From NCBI GenBank assembly GCA_963721905.1, contig CAVRMF010000020.1, positions 214,852 through 278,851 of the forward strand: 64,000 nucleotides of DNA, written 5' to 3'. Under the pieces are notes generated by a model. The model was not told where the DNA came from and did no database searches. It saw nothing but the letters and a program-made list of their open reading frames with translations. This DNA comes from Roseiarcus sp963721905 (lineage in GTDB: Bacteria > Pseudomonadota > Alphaproteobacteria > Rhizobiales > Beijerinckiaceae). Shown piece by piece: positions 27,400 through 35,914 of the stretch; the stretch's first letter is position 1, and each line of letters opens with the position of its first letter. Position numbers and translations under genes: made by a program.

Positions 27400-28389
27400 A
27401 TGCGTTTGGCCAATCTACTTCTGGCTGGCGCCGCGGCGGCTGCAGTGGCGACCATAGCGGGGCCTGCCTCGGCGGCCGATCCGATCGGCAAGGGCCTGGT
27501 GATGTATATGCAAATGGGCGGCAATCCCGGCGACGGGGCGACGCTCGCCCGCCAGACGGGAGCGAAGGAAGCCGCCGAAGCCCTCGGCGTGGAGCTGAAG
27601 TCGCAGTTTTCCGCCTGGGCGCCCGAGAAGATGATCGCCCAGTTCAAGGAGGCGATGGCCGCCAAACCGAACTGCATCGAAATCATGGGACACCCCGGCG
27701 CCACCGCCTTCCATGACCTCGTCAAGCAGGCCACCGACCAGGGCATCGTCGTGACCGACGGCAACTCGCCGCTGACCCCTTTGCAGAACGAATTCGGCAC
27801 GAAAGGCTTCGGCTACGCCGGCGTCGACCTCGCCGTGGGCGGGGCGCTGACCGCAAACGCCATGCTGGCGCACGGCCTGAAGGCGGGTGACGAGGCAGTG
27901 GTCTGGGGCATTTTCAGCCAAGCCGAGCGAGGCGTATCCGAGAAAAGCCTCGCCGACACGCTGGAGAAGGCCGGCCTCAAAGTCGATCGGCTGGAAATCC
28001 CTCAGGACGTCAACAGCGACGCCTCGCTCGGCATCCCGCAGTTCGTCGCCTATATCCAGTCCCATCCGAACCTGAAGGCCATCGGCCTGCAGCACGGCAG
28101 CGTGACCGGCGTCATGCCGGAGGCCCTGAAGAAGGCGGGCAAGAAGCCCGGCGAGATCATCCTCGGCGGCATCGACCTCGCCCCCTCGACGATCGACGGT
28201 CTCAAATCCGGCTACATAACCGCGACGCTCGATCAACTGCTCTACCTGCAAGGCTTCATGCCGGTCGTGCAGTGCGTGATGAGCGCGAAGTACAAGATGC
28301 CGGGCCTGTACCTCAACACCGGCGCGGGCGTCGTCACGCCGGACACGATCGGCGGGCTGGTCAAGCTGATCGACGCCGGCATCCGCTGA
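27400..28389 (+). CDS. Periplasmic sugar-binding protein of ABC transporter
   Basis: 329 aa with a Sec signal peptide (MRLANLLLAGAAAAAVAT, cleavage after PASAA). The mature part is a two-lobe type-1 binding protein: AMAAKPNCIEIMGHPGA, GYAGVDLAVGGALTANAML, ILGGIDLAPSTIDGLKSGYI. It lies 33 bases after the permease. L-arabinose is inferred as ligand from the kinase, isomerase and epimerase that follow. Confidence 0.9.
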   Translation: MRLANLLLAGAAAAAVATIAGPASAADPIGKGLVMYMQMGGNPGDGATLARQTGAKEAAEALGVELKSQFSAWAPEKMIAQFKEAMAAKPNCIEIMGHPGATAFHDLVKQATDQGIVVTDGNSPLTPLQNEFGTKGFGYAGVDLAVGGALTANAMLAHGLKAGDEAVVWGIFSQAERGVSEKSLADTLEKAGLKVDRLEIPQDVNSDASLGIPQFVAYIQSHPNLKAIGLQHGSVTGVMPEALKKAGKKPGEIILGGIDLAPSTIDGLKSGYITATLDQLLYLQGFMPVVQCVMSAKYKMPGLYLNTGAGVVTPDTIGGLVKLIDAGIR

Positions 28390-28669
28390 CGCGAACAGGC
28401 GCTTGAAGAAGCGAATGCTTGAGACCGCGGGCGCCAAATGGCGTCCGCGGCGCATCGTCCGATTCGGGGGCCGGCTGCGGAAGTCGCGGCCGCTCTAGAG
28501 CCGATCGCCGTGCGGCCTGGCGTTCCGGGCCGATACGGCCGTTGCCGCCGGATGAACAGCGGCCGTTCGCCGCCGCACCGCGAACGATCCGACTTCGCTT
28601 TTGCGGCGCGCGTGGCTATGCTCGGCGCAATGACGCCGGCAGGACGAGAACCGATGGGCAGGGAGCGCG
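28390..28669. other. Gap between binding protein and araB; start of duplicated block
   Basis: 280 bases without a gene. The last 85 or so (from about 28583) are the leader that is duplicated at 24800. It may hold a secondary promoter for araB, but no clear consensus is visible. Confidence 0.4.
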
Positions 28670-30331
28670 ATGTTTACGATAGGCGTCGATTTCGGCACCA
28701 ACTCGGTACGGGCGCTCGTCGTGCGCTCATCCGACGGCGCGGAATATGGCAGCCGCGTCGTCGATTATCCGTCCGGCGCCCAGGGCGTCCTGCTCGATCC
28801 GATGGACGGCCATCTCGCCAGGCAGCATCCCGGCGACTATCTCATCGGACTAGAGCAGAGTATCAAAGGGGCCCTCGCCGAGGCCTCCGGGAAGCACGAT
28901 TTTACTCCCGCGAAGGTCGTCGGCGTCGGGGTCGACACGACCGGGTCGAGCCCCCTGCCGGTCGACGAGCAAAACCGGCCCCTCGCCCTCAGCGAGCCCT
29001 GGAAACATGATCTCAATGCCCAGTGCTGGCTCTGGAAGGACCACACGAGCTGGCGTGAAGCCGCCAAGATTACCGAGCTTTGCGCCAAGATGCGCCCCCA
29101 ATACATCGCCAAGTGCGGCGGGGTCTATTCGTCCGAATGGTTCTGGGCCAAGATCTGGCATTGCCTCAATGTCGCGCCAAGGACATTCGAGGCCACCGAT
29201 TCGTGGGTCGAACTGGCCGACTGGGCGCCGTCTGTGCTTGCCGGCGTCACCGACCCTCGGCTCGTCAAACGGGGCGTCTGCGCGGCAGGGCACAAGGCGC
29301 TCTATTCCGACGACTGGGGCGGTCTGCCGGACAAGGAGTTCTTGAGCGGGCTTGATCCTCGCCTCGCGGACCTGCGCGACCGCCTCTACGAAAAGGCCTA
29401 TGACGCAACCGAGCCGGCCGGATCGCTATGCCCCGAGTGGGCGGAAAGACTTGGCCTTCCGGCGGGCATTGCGATCGCAATCGGCGAATTCGACGTGCAC
29501 TACGGCGCGATCGGCTGCGGCGTCAGCGAAGGCACGCTTGTCAAAGTGATCGGAACGTCGACCTGTGACTGCGCCGTGGTCTCAGCGGACAAGCGCGTCG
29601 CCGACATTCCGGGCATCTGCGGCATCGTCAAAGGCGCAATTCTGCCGGGCTACTTCGGCATCGAGGCCGGACAGTCGGCCGTCGGCGACATCTTCAAGTG
29701 GTGGGTCGAGGGCGTCTGCGGCGGCGACGCCGCGCTTCACGAGCAACTGACCGCCGAGGCGGCGCAGCAGAATCCGGGGCAGGCCGGACTGCTGGCGCTG
29801 GACTGGAACAACGGCAACCGGACGATCCTCGTCGATCAACTGTTGTCCGGCCTGCTCATCGGGCAGGACCTTTATACGACGCGCGCCGATATCTATCGCG
29901 CGCTCATCGAAGCGACGGCGTTCGGCGCGCGCGCGATCATCGAACGCATCCAGGAATACGGCGTACGAATCGACAAGGTTGTCTGCACCGGAGGAATCGC
30001 CGACAAGAATCCGTTGCTGATGCAGATCTATGCCGACGTGACCGGTTGCGCGATGCATGTCGCGGGCTCGAGCCAGACCTGCGCGCTGGGCTCCGCCATC
30101 GCCGCCGCTGTGCTCGCCGGCGCGCATCCGGACTTCGCGACCGCCGAGGCGGCGATGACGTCCTTGAAGCCGACGCACTACGAGCCGGTCGCCGAAAACC
30201 GAAAGGTCTACGATCGGCTCTACCCGCTTTATCGCGAGCTACATGACAGCTTCGGAGGCTTGACGAAATCGGCCGACCTATCGCGCGTCATGAAGACCCT
30301 GATCGAGATCAAATACGCCCAGCGCGCTTGA
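28670..30331 (+). CDS. araB: L-ribulokinase, FGGY family (AraB-like)
   Basis: 553-aa kinase that phosphorylates L-ribulose to L-ribulose-5-phosphate. The N-terminal lobe begins TIGVDFGTNSVRAL; the central catalytic part contains GEFDVHYGAIGCG, VIGTSTCDCAV and FGIEAGQSAVGDIFKWW. The C-terminal FGGY lobe has CTGGIADKNPLLMQIYADV and AGSSQTCALGSA. Length matches AraB (about 560 aa). It lies between the transporter genes and araA, as expected for an arabinose operon. Its 5' end is duplicated at 24800-25213. Confidence 0.9.
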   Translation: MFTIGVDFGTNSVRALVVRSSDGAEYGSRVVDYPSGAQGVLLDPMDGHLARQHPGDYLIGLEQSIKGALAEASGKHDFTPAKVVGVGVDTTGSSPLPVDEQNRPLALSEPWKHDLNAQCWLWKDHTSWREAAKITELCAKMRPQYIAKCGGVYSSEWFWAKIWHCLNVAPRTFEATDSWVELADWAPSVLAGVTDPRLVKRGVCAAGHKALYSDDWGGLPDKEFLSGLDPRLADLRDRLYEKAYDATEPAGSLCPEWAERLGLPAGIAIAIGEFDVHYGAIGCGVSEGTLVKVIGTSTCDCAVVSADKRVADIPGICGIVKGAILPGYFGIEAGQSAVGDIFKWWVEGVCGGDAALHEQLTAEAAQQNPGQAGLLALDWNNGNRTILVDQLLSGLLIGQDLYTTRADIYRALIEATAFGARAIIERIQEYGVRIDKVVCTGGIADKNPLLMQIYADVTGCAMHVAGSSQTCALGSAIAAAVLAGAHPDFATAEAAMTSLKPTHYEPVAENRKVYDRLYPLYRELHDSFGGLTKSADLSRVMKTLIEIKYAQRA

Positions 30332-30422
30332 CCCTCATGCAAAACCGCTCTTTCCATTCGACCAAACCGCGACGGCCCAACCACGAGGGCCGAGAGAAGC
30401 GGGCACTCTCGCGAGGGCGCTC

Positions 30423-31931
30423 ATGATCAATCTCGCCACTCCGGAAATCTGGTTTGTTTGCGGCTCCCAGCATCTCTACGGGCCCGGCCCGTTGCAGCGG
30501 GTTGCGGCCGACGCGCGCGACATCGCCGGCGCGCTGGCGGACTCGCCGAAACTGCCCCTGAAGACCGTCTCAAAGGCGCTCCTGACCACGCCGGACGAGA
30601 TCGCAAAGCTCTGCATGGAGGCGAATTCCGACGAGAACTGCGCCGGCCTCATCCTCTGGATGCATACGTTCTCGCCATCGAAAATGTGGATCCGCGGCCT
30701 GAACGCGCTCCGCAAGCCGTTCTTGCATCTCCACACCCAGTTCAATCGCGATCTGCCATGGGCGACGATTGACATGGACTTCATGAACCTGAACCAGTCG
30801 GCGCACGGCGATCGCGAAGCGGGCTTCATTCATTCGCGCATGCGCCTTTCCCGCAAAGTGGTCGTCGGTCATTGGTCGGACCCCGAGGTTCAGGACCGGA
30901 TCGGCGCCTGGATGCGGGCGGCGCGCGCATGGTACGACTGGCAGGGCGCAAGGCTATGCCGCTTCGGCGACAATATGCGCCAGGTTGCGGTGACCGAAGG
31001 CGACAAGGTTGCGGCCGAGATGAAGTTCGGCTTCGCCACGAACGGCTTTGGCGTCGGCGAGCTCGCGGCCGCGGTCGACGCCGTTCCGGACGCCGAGGCG
31101 AAAGCCTTGGCCGGCGAATACGAGGAGCGTTACGACGTCGCGCCCGAATTGCGCAGAGGCGGCGAGCGGCACGTATCGCTCCTTTACGGCGGCCGGCTCG
31201 AGCTCGGATTGCGCGCATTCCTGCAGCGAGGCGGGTTCAAGGGCTTCACGACGACTTTTGAAGACCTGCACGGATTGAGGCAGCTGCCGGGACTGGGGCC
31301 GCAGCGGCTGATGGCGGACGGCTACGGCTTCGGCGCCGAGGGCGACTGGAAGACCGCCGCACTCGTACGCGCGATGAAGGTCATGAGCGAGGGGCTGCCC
31401 GGCGGCACCTCGTTCATGGAGGACTATACCTACCATCTCCCGCCCGACGGCCATCAGGTTCTCGGCGCGCATATGCTCGAAATCTGTCCGTCGATCGCTT
31501 CCATCAAGCCGTCGCTTGAGATTCACCCGCTGAGCATCGGTGGCAAGGAGGATCCCGTTCGCCTCGTCTTCGACACGCCGGCAGGACCCGCGCTCAACGC
31601 GAGCCTGATCGACCTCGGCGCCCGCTTCCGCCTGCTCGTGAACGAGGTCACCGCGGTCGCCCATCCCGCGCTGCCCAAGCTTCCGGTCGCGCGCGCGGTG
31701 TGGGAGTGCAAGCCCGACTTCAAGACGGCGTGCGCCGCATGGATTCTGGGTGGCGGAGCGCATCACACCGGCTTCAGCTACAGCGTGACGGCCGAAATGC
31801 TGGAGGATTTCGCGACGATCGCTGACATCGAGCTGGTCAGGATCGGCGATGGCGTCACCCTTTCCGGTCTGAAGCAGGATCTGCGGGCCAACGACGTCTA
31901 CTATTATCTCGCACAAGGGTTCCGAGCCTGA
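30423..31931 (+). CDS. araA: L-arabinose isomerase
   Basis: 502 aa, standard AraA length. It converts L-arabinose to L-ribulose using Mn2+. Metal and active-site residues are visible in GFGAEGDWKTAAL, SFMEDYTYHL, CPSIASIKPSLEIHPL and GGGAHHTGFS, and the N-terminus carries the typical IWFVCGSQHLYG. The gene follows araB by 91 bases and precedes the epimerase gene by 31. Confidence 0.97.
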   Translation: MINLATPEIWFVCGSQHLYGPGPLQRVAADARDIAGALADSPKLPLKTVSKALLTTPDEIAKLCMEANSDENCAGLILWMHTFSPSKMWIRGLNALRKPFLHLHTQFNRDLPWATIDMDFMNLNQSAHGDREAGFIHSRMRLSRKVVVGHWSDPEVQDRIGAWMRAARAWYDWQGARLCRFGDNMRQVAVTEGDKVAAEMKFGFATNGFGVGELAAAVDAVPDAEAKALAGEYEERYDVAPELRRGGERHVSLLYGGRLELGLRAFLQRGGFKGFTTTFEDLHGLRQLPGLGPQRLMADGYGFGAEGDWKTAALVRAMKVMSEGLPGGTSFMEDYTYHLPPDGHQVLGAHMLEICPSIASIKPSLEIHPLSIGGKEDPVRLVFDTPAGPALNASLIDLGARFRLLVNEVTAVAHPALPKLPVARAVWECKPDFKTACAAWILGGGAHHTGFSYSVTAEMLEDFATIADIELVRIGDGVTLSGLKQDLRANDVYYYLAQGFRA

Positions 31932-31962
31932 GCGGGTCGAAGGGGTCGAGGGCTGGAAGTCG

Positions 31963-32694
31963 ATGGGTCGGTACACTGAGCTCAAGCGCGAGTCGTTCGA
32001 GGCCAACGTCGCCCTGCCCCGTCACGGCCTCATCAATCTCACCTTCGGCAACGCCAGCGCGTTGGACCGCGCCGGCGCCGTGTTCGCGATCAAGCCGAGC
32101 GGCGTCGACTATGCGTCGCTCTCGGCCGAGGACATGGTGATCGTTGATCTCGACGGACGCCAGGTCGAAGGGCGGCTCAATCCCTCGTCGGACACGCCGA
32201 CGCACCGGCGGCTTTTTCTCGCATTCCCGGACATCGGCGGCGTCGTCCACACGCACTCTTCCCAGGCGACCGCTTTCGCCCAGGCCGGCCGGCCGATCCC
32301 GATCTTCGGCACCACCCACGCCGACTATTTCAACGGCGAGGTGCCGGTCACCCGCAAGATGACGCGCGAAGAGATCGCCTCAGCCTATGAATGGGAAACG
32401 GGCAACGTGATCGTGGAACGCATGCAAGGCCTCGATCCGGGGGACTTTCCCGGGGTGCTGGTCAATCGCCACGCGCCGTTCGCCTGGGGGCCGAATGTCG
32501 GCAAAGCGGTCGAGACCGCTGTCGCGATCGAATGCATCGCCCACATGGCCTTGATGTCGCTGCAGCTCGCGCCGGGCCTCGAGCCGATCGAGACGGAACT
32601 GCTCGATAAGCATTTCAAGCGCAAGCACGGCGCGGGCGCCTACTACGGTCAGACGCTAGGGAACGCCAAGCCCACGACCGCCCAAAAATCCTGA
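31963..32694 (+). CDS. araD: L-ribulose-5-phosphate 4-epimerase
   Basis: 243-aa class II aldolase-fold protein. Zinc ligands are seen in VVHTHSSQATAFAQ and later in VNRHAPFAWG; family marks are FGNASALDR, IKPSGVDYASLS and IFGTTHADYFNGEVP. It yields D-xylulose-5-phosphate and completes the pathway begun by AraA and AraB. No dedicated arabinose regulator follows. Confidence 0.95.
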   Translation: MGRYTELKRESFEANVALPRHGLINLTFGNASALDRAGAVFAIKPSGVDYASLSAEDMVIVDLDGRQVEGRLNPSSDTPTHRRLFLAFPDIGGVVHTHSSQATAFAQAGRPIPIFGTTHADYFNGEVPVTRKMTREEIASAYEWETGNVIVERMQGLDPGDFPGVLVNRHAPFAWGPNVGKAVETAVAIECIAHMALMSLQLAPGLEPIETELLDKHFKRKHGAGAYYGQTLGNAKPTTAQKS

Positions 32695-32743
32695 GGAACC
32701 GCGGCGGCGTGGAACTTCGTCCTGCCGCCTACGATCAACCCTC

Positions 32744-33184
32744 TCAGGATCTCAGCGAAATCTGCATGCCGCTGAGGTCGAGGGAGAACATGAAGCCGAC
32801 CTGACGGCCCCTTAGCCGCAGAACAACGCCTCGCGCGTTCGAAAGCTGCGCAGCCGATCGCCCGCCAGCGACGGACAATCCGGCCCCAACCGCCGAATAG
32901 ATGCCCTCGATGTCGGTCGGGCTATGGAGATGATTGGCCGTCCCAACCAGATCGGTGCCAGACGCGCCGATCGTGGCCCCGGCGCTGATCCCCCCGATCG
33001 ACAACGGATACTGCTGTCCCCCGAAGGTCAAGACGCCGCTTCCGCCCGTGACGCCAAAAATGAACCCTGCGCTGACGATGTGGAGCACGATCGATCCGGT
33101 CGCCGCCTCGGCGGACGTCAACAAGCCGCCGGTCGCCAAAGCGGCGCCGGACACGATCAGGCTGCGGCGTGTGATGGTTTTCAT
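32744..33184 (-). CDS. Exported unknown protein with Tat-like signal
   Basis: 146 aa. The N-terminus MKTITRRSLIVSGAALATGG looks like a Tat or Sec signal with cleavage after AEA. The mature domain is glycine-rich and beta-like (GVTGGSGVLTFGGQQYPLSI, then NARGVVLRLRGRQVGFMFSL). I do not recognise a named family; it has the feel of small periplasmic lipid-binding or SYLF-like domains, but this is only an impression. Convergent with araD. Confidence 0.6.
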   Translation of the reverse strand: MKTITRRSLIVSGAALATGGLLTSAEAATGSIVLHIVSAGFIFGVTGGSGVLTFGGQQYPLSIGGISAGATIGASGTDLVGTANHLHSPTDIEGIYSAVGAGLSVAGGRSAAQLSNARGVVLRLRGRQVGFMFSLDLSGMQISLRS

Positions 33185-33294
33185 GGGCAAGATCCCCCCG
33201 CAAGGTCGGCGCTGCACGATGCGCGCCGACAACGCCACGTGCATAAACCGGACCGGCGTCCGTTTGCAAGCCCGCGCCCTCGCCTCGCTGTCCC

Positions 33295-33639
33295 TCACGA
33301 CCCCGTTGGACCCGGTCGGGCGAAGCAGATCCGACCACCCTTTCCCAGGCTCATGCACTCATCGTCTCGGTGAGAATAGGCTGAACTCCGGGCAGCGTCA
33401 GGCGAGGGCTCCGCGCAGATGGCGCCGCCCCGGCCGAAACTGACGCATTGGGATCCGTGGCCGGACACGTCCGAACCCGGACGCGAGATCCACCACCCGA
33501 CGAACAGGGCGATCACCAGTGCGGCAAACGCCGCCTCGGTGATAAAGCCCACGACGGCGGCTGGCCTCGAGCGCAGACCCCTTGCGTCCAGTCTCTCCGC
33601 CCGCCCGCCGATCGACGCATGCAGGGCGTTCCTGAACAT
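33295..33639 (-). CDS. Single-TM unknown protein with paired C-x-S-x-G-x-GG-x-IC motif
   Basis: 114 aa from ATG 33639, which has GGAGGG at good spacing. It has a short cytoplasmic start, a helix (VGFITEAAFAALVIALFVGWW), then a periplasmic tail holding two copies of one motif: QCVSFGRGGAICAEP and ECMSLGKGGRICFAR. Each copy has two cysteines eight residues apart on either side of an SxGxGG loop. I do not know the family. The duplication suggests a small disulfide-bonded or metal-binding element. Confidence 0.55.
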   Translation of the reverse strand: MFRNALHASIGGRAERLDARGLRSRPAAVVGFITEAAFAALVIALFVGWWISRPGSDVSGHGSQCVSFGRGGAICAEPSPDAARSSAYSHRDDECMSLGKGGRICFARPGPTGS

Positions 33640-33774
33640 AGAACCCTCCAAACGATTCGCCTGCATTGATAGCGCCGCGGAGCGCAAAGTCTCCATATCG
33701 ATCGGCGTCTGCGAGCGTAAGGAAGCCGCAAAGGCTCGTCGCGCCCCTCTCGAGCGGATCAGTGCGGACGGCTA

Positions 33775-34722
33775 TCAAGTCTTCGCTGCTGCTTGAGCCG
33801 GCGTCACACCCAGCGCGACCGCATCCTCGCCGTCCGCGCCTTCGATGAGGCGACGCTGCTTCGCTATTTCGGCGCCCGCGAAGTCCATGAAAGCACGGAC
33901 GCGCAGCGAGCGGCGCAGGTCTGAATGAGTCAGGATCCAGAGTCCGGTTTCCAGTTCTGGAAGCAGCGGCGTCAGCCGAATCAAGGCCGGGCTCGCGTCG
34001 CCGATGAAACAGGGCAGCAGCGCCGCCCCAAGGCCCTGAACCGCGAGTTCGCGCATGCTGAGGGTTGAGTTGATTTTGCCGACGAGCCGGCCCGGACGGA
34101 CATGAGTCTCGATCCAGCGCCGCCCCGCCGTCGGGCCGAAACTGTCGCCAAAGCCGACGAACGGCGCCGCATCGAGGGGCCGGGACCCCAACGAGGAGAC
34201 GAGGTCGCGCCGATAGTAGACGGCCGATCGGACAGCGCAGAGTCTTCGCCCGACCAGGGTTTCCGGGGGATCGTTGGTCAGGCGGATGGCGACGTCCGCA
34301 TCCCGGCGTGAAAGATTGAGCATCTGATTGGACAGCTTCAATTCGACCACGACGCCCGAATTTTGAGCCCGAAACTGCGCCATGATGGCCGGCAGGATTT
34401 GCTGGCCGATCGCCTCGGCCGTGGTCACGCGCAGCTGACCCGTGGGCCTGGCGTCGCGGCCCGCGAGCTTCCGCTCAAACTCTACGATGGAATCGGCCAT
34501 GGTCGTCGCGAGCGCAATCATCTCGTCGCCCGCCGCGGTCGGCCGATACCCTTCGCGGGACCGCTCGAACAGGCGCGCCCCTACGGTAGTCTCGAGCGCC
34601 GCCAAGCGCCGGAAGATGGTCGAGTGATTGAGGCCAAGGATATCCGCCGCGCCTCCGAGCGAACCCGAATCCGAGATCGCCTTGACCAGTCGGAATTCGT
34701 CCCAGCTGAGTTCCTCGTTCAT
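33775..34722 (-). CDS. LysR-family transcriptional regulator
   Basis: 315 aa. The N-terminal winged helix (FRLVKAISDSGSLGGAADIL, STIFRRLAALETTVGARLFER) is followed by the effector-binding domain. It opens MNEELSWDEF at 34722; longer starts look non-coding. The target is unknown. It lies downstream of the Sua5 gene on the same strand. Confidence 0.88.
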   Translation of the reverse strand: MNEELSWDEFRLVKAISDSGSLGGAADILGLNHSTIFRRLAALETTVGARLFERSREGYRPTAAGDEMIALATTMADSIVEFERKLAGRDARPTGQLRVTTAEAIGQQILPAIMAQFRAQNSGVVVELKLSNQMLNLSRRDADVAIRLTNDPPETLVGRRLCAVRSAVYYRRDLVSSLGSRPLDAAPFVGFGDSFGPTAGRRWIETHVRPGRLVGKINSTLSMRELAVQGLGAALLPCFIGDASPALIRLTPLLPELETGLWILTHSDLRRSLRVRAFMDFAGAEIAKQRRLIEGADGEDAVALGVTPAQAAAKT

Positions 34723-34813
34723 GCCTTTGTGGCCGGTTGCGGTCCGTCGATCGTCATCTTCTCTGACATCGCTGCAATTCTGCAATTCCTGGCGTCAAAA
34801 TCCAATATGTCTC

Positions 34814-35804
34814 TCAGCCGCGGCGCATTCTGGGCGCGGCCGCGCGTTTGAGCCTGTCGTTGATCGCGGCGCCGAGGCCGCGGTGGGGAACGGGAGCGGC
34901 GGCAATGCGAGGCGTGCCGGTTTCGTCCAGAACGCGCAGATAGGCGAAGAGATTCGAGGCGGCCTCGACGAGGTCTCCTGAGGGCGACAGATCGAGACGC
35001 GCGACCGCGGCGCTGGCCGCCAGCGCGCCGGCAAAATCGAGCGCGGCTTCGTCGCTCTCCACGTCTGCGGCCTCGAGCCGAAGCCGGGCGCGCGGCGCAT
35101 AGTGCGATTCGAGTTGGCCGGGCGCATTGGGCGCCTTTCCTTTTTCGTCGCGAACGGCAAGCGGCGCCTGAAGGACGCTCTCGATCGCCTCGCGCGCAAT
35201 CGCGCCAGGCCGCAGCAGCGTCGGTCCGGGAGCGAGACACGAGACGATCGTCGAATTCGAGGCCGTGGCGCGAAGGCCCGCCGTCGAGAATCCAGTCGAT
35301 CCTGCCCTTGAGATCGGCCAGAACATGCTGGGCGGTCGTCGGACTGACGCGGCCTGAGCGGTTGGCCGAAGGGGCGACGAGCGGCATCCCCGCCGCTTCG
35401 ATCAGCGCGCGGGCCGTCTCGTGCGCGGGGACGCGGATCGCAAGGGTGTCGAGACCCGCGCGGGCCAAAAGACTGACGCGACAGCTCGGCGCGGCCGGCG
35501 CGACGAGCGTGAGCGGGCCCGGCCAGAATGCCTCTGCGAGCTTTTCCGCCTCGCGGGAGAATGCGCCCTCGCGCCGCGCGGCCGCGACATCGAGGACATG
35601 CGCGATGAGCGGATTGAACGTCGGCCGTCCCTTGGCCGCATAGATGGCCGCAACCGCGGCGTCAGAGGTCGCGTCGGCAGCGAGGCCATAGACCGTCTCG
35701 GTCGGCATCGCGACGAGGCCGCCGGCGCGCAGGCAGGCGGCCGCAGCGGCGATCGTCTGCACCGTTGCCGGCGCGACATGCGTCGTTCGCCGCGTGAAAG
35801 CCAT
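34814..35804 (-). pseudogene. Sua5-type threonylcarbamoyl-AMP synthase, one-base frameshift
   Basis: Enzyme for the t6A37 modification of ANN-decoding tRNAs. The N-terminal YrdC domain (MPTETVYGLAADA, KGRPTFNPLIAHV, FWPGPLTLV, LVAPSANRSGRVSPT) runs to HGLE. One extra T at about 35254-35257 then shifts the frame, and the next frame continues STIVSCLAPGPTLLRPGAI and the C-terminal Sua5 domain to 34814. Deleting one T gives a full-length protein of about 329 aa. Because this gene is normally essential, sequencing error or a second copy elsewhere is more likely than true loss. Confidence 0.85.
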
Positions 35805-35914
35805 GAGTTGTCCTTGCGGGCGCATTGCGCCTGGGCCCGTCTATACATAATCTCCGCACGCGGGATCGGCGAAAGCGCCGCCCAAGCGCCGGAAACGCAA
35901 GATCCGAGGGCCCC

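Noticed and set aside
25502..28389. ABC transporter could be for ribose or fructose instead of arabinose
   Set aside because: Family features alone do not decide, but direct linkage to araB, araA and araD makes arabinose the better reading.
34719..35825. 368-codon minus-strand frame reading through the Sua5 region to 34719
   Set aside because: Only its first ~195 residues are real; after 35256 it follows the wrong frame into Arg-rich nonsense. The true C-terminus ends at 34814.
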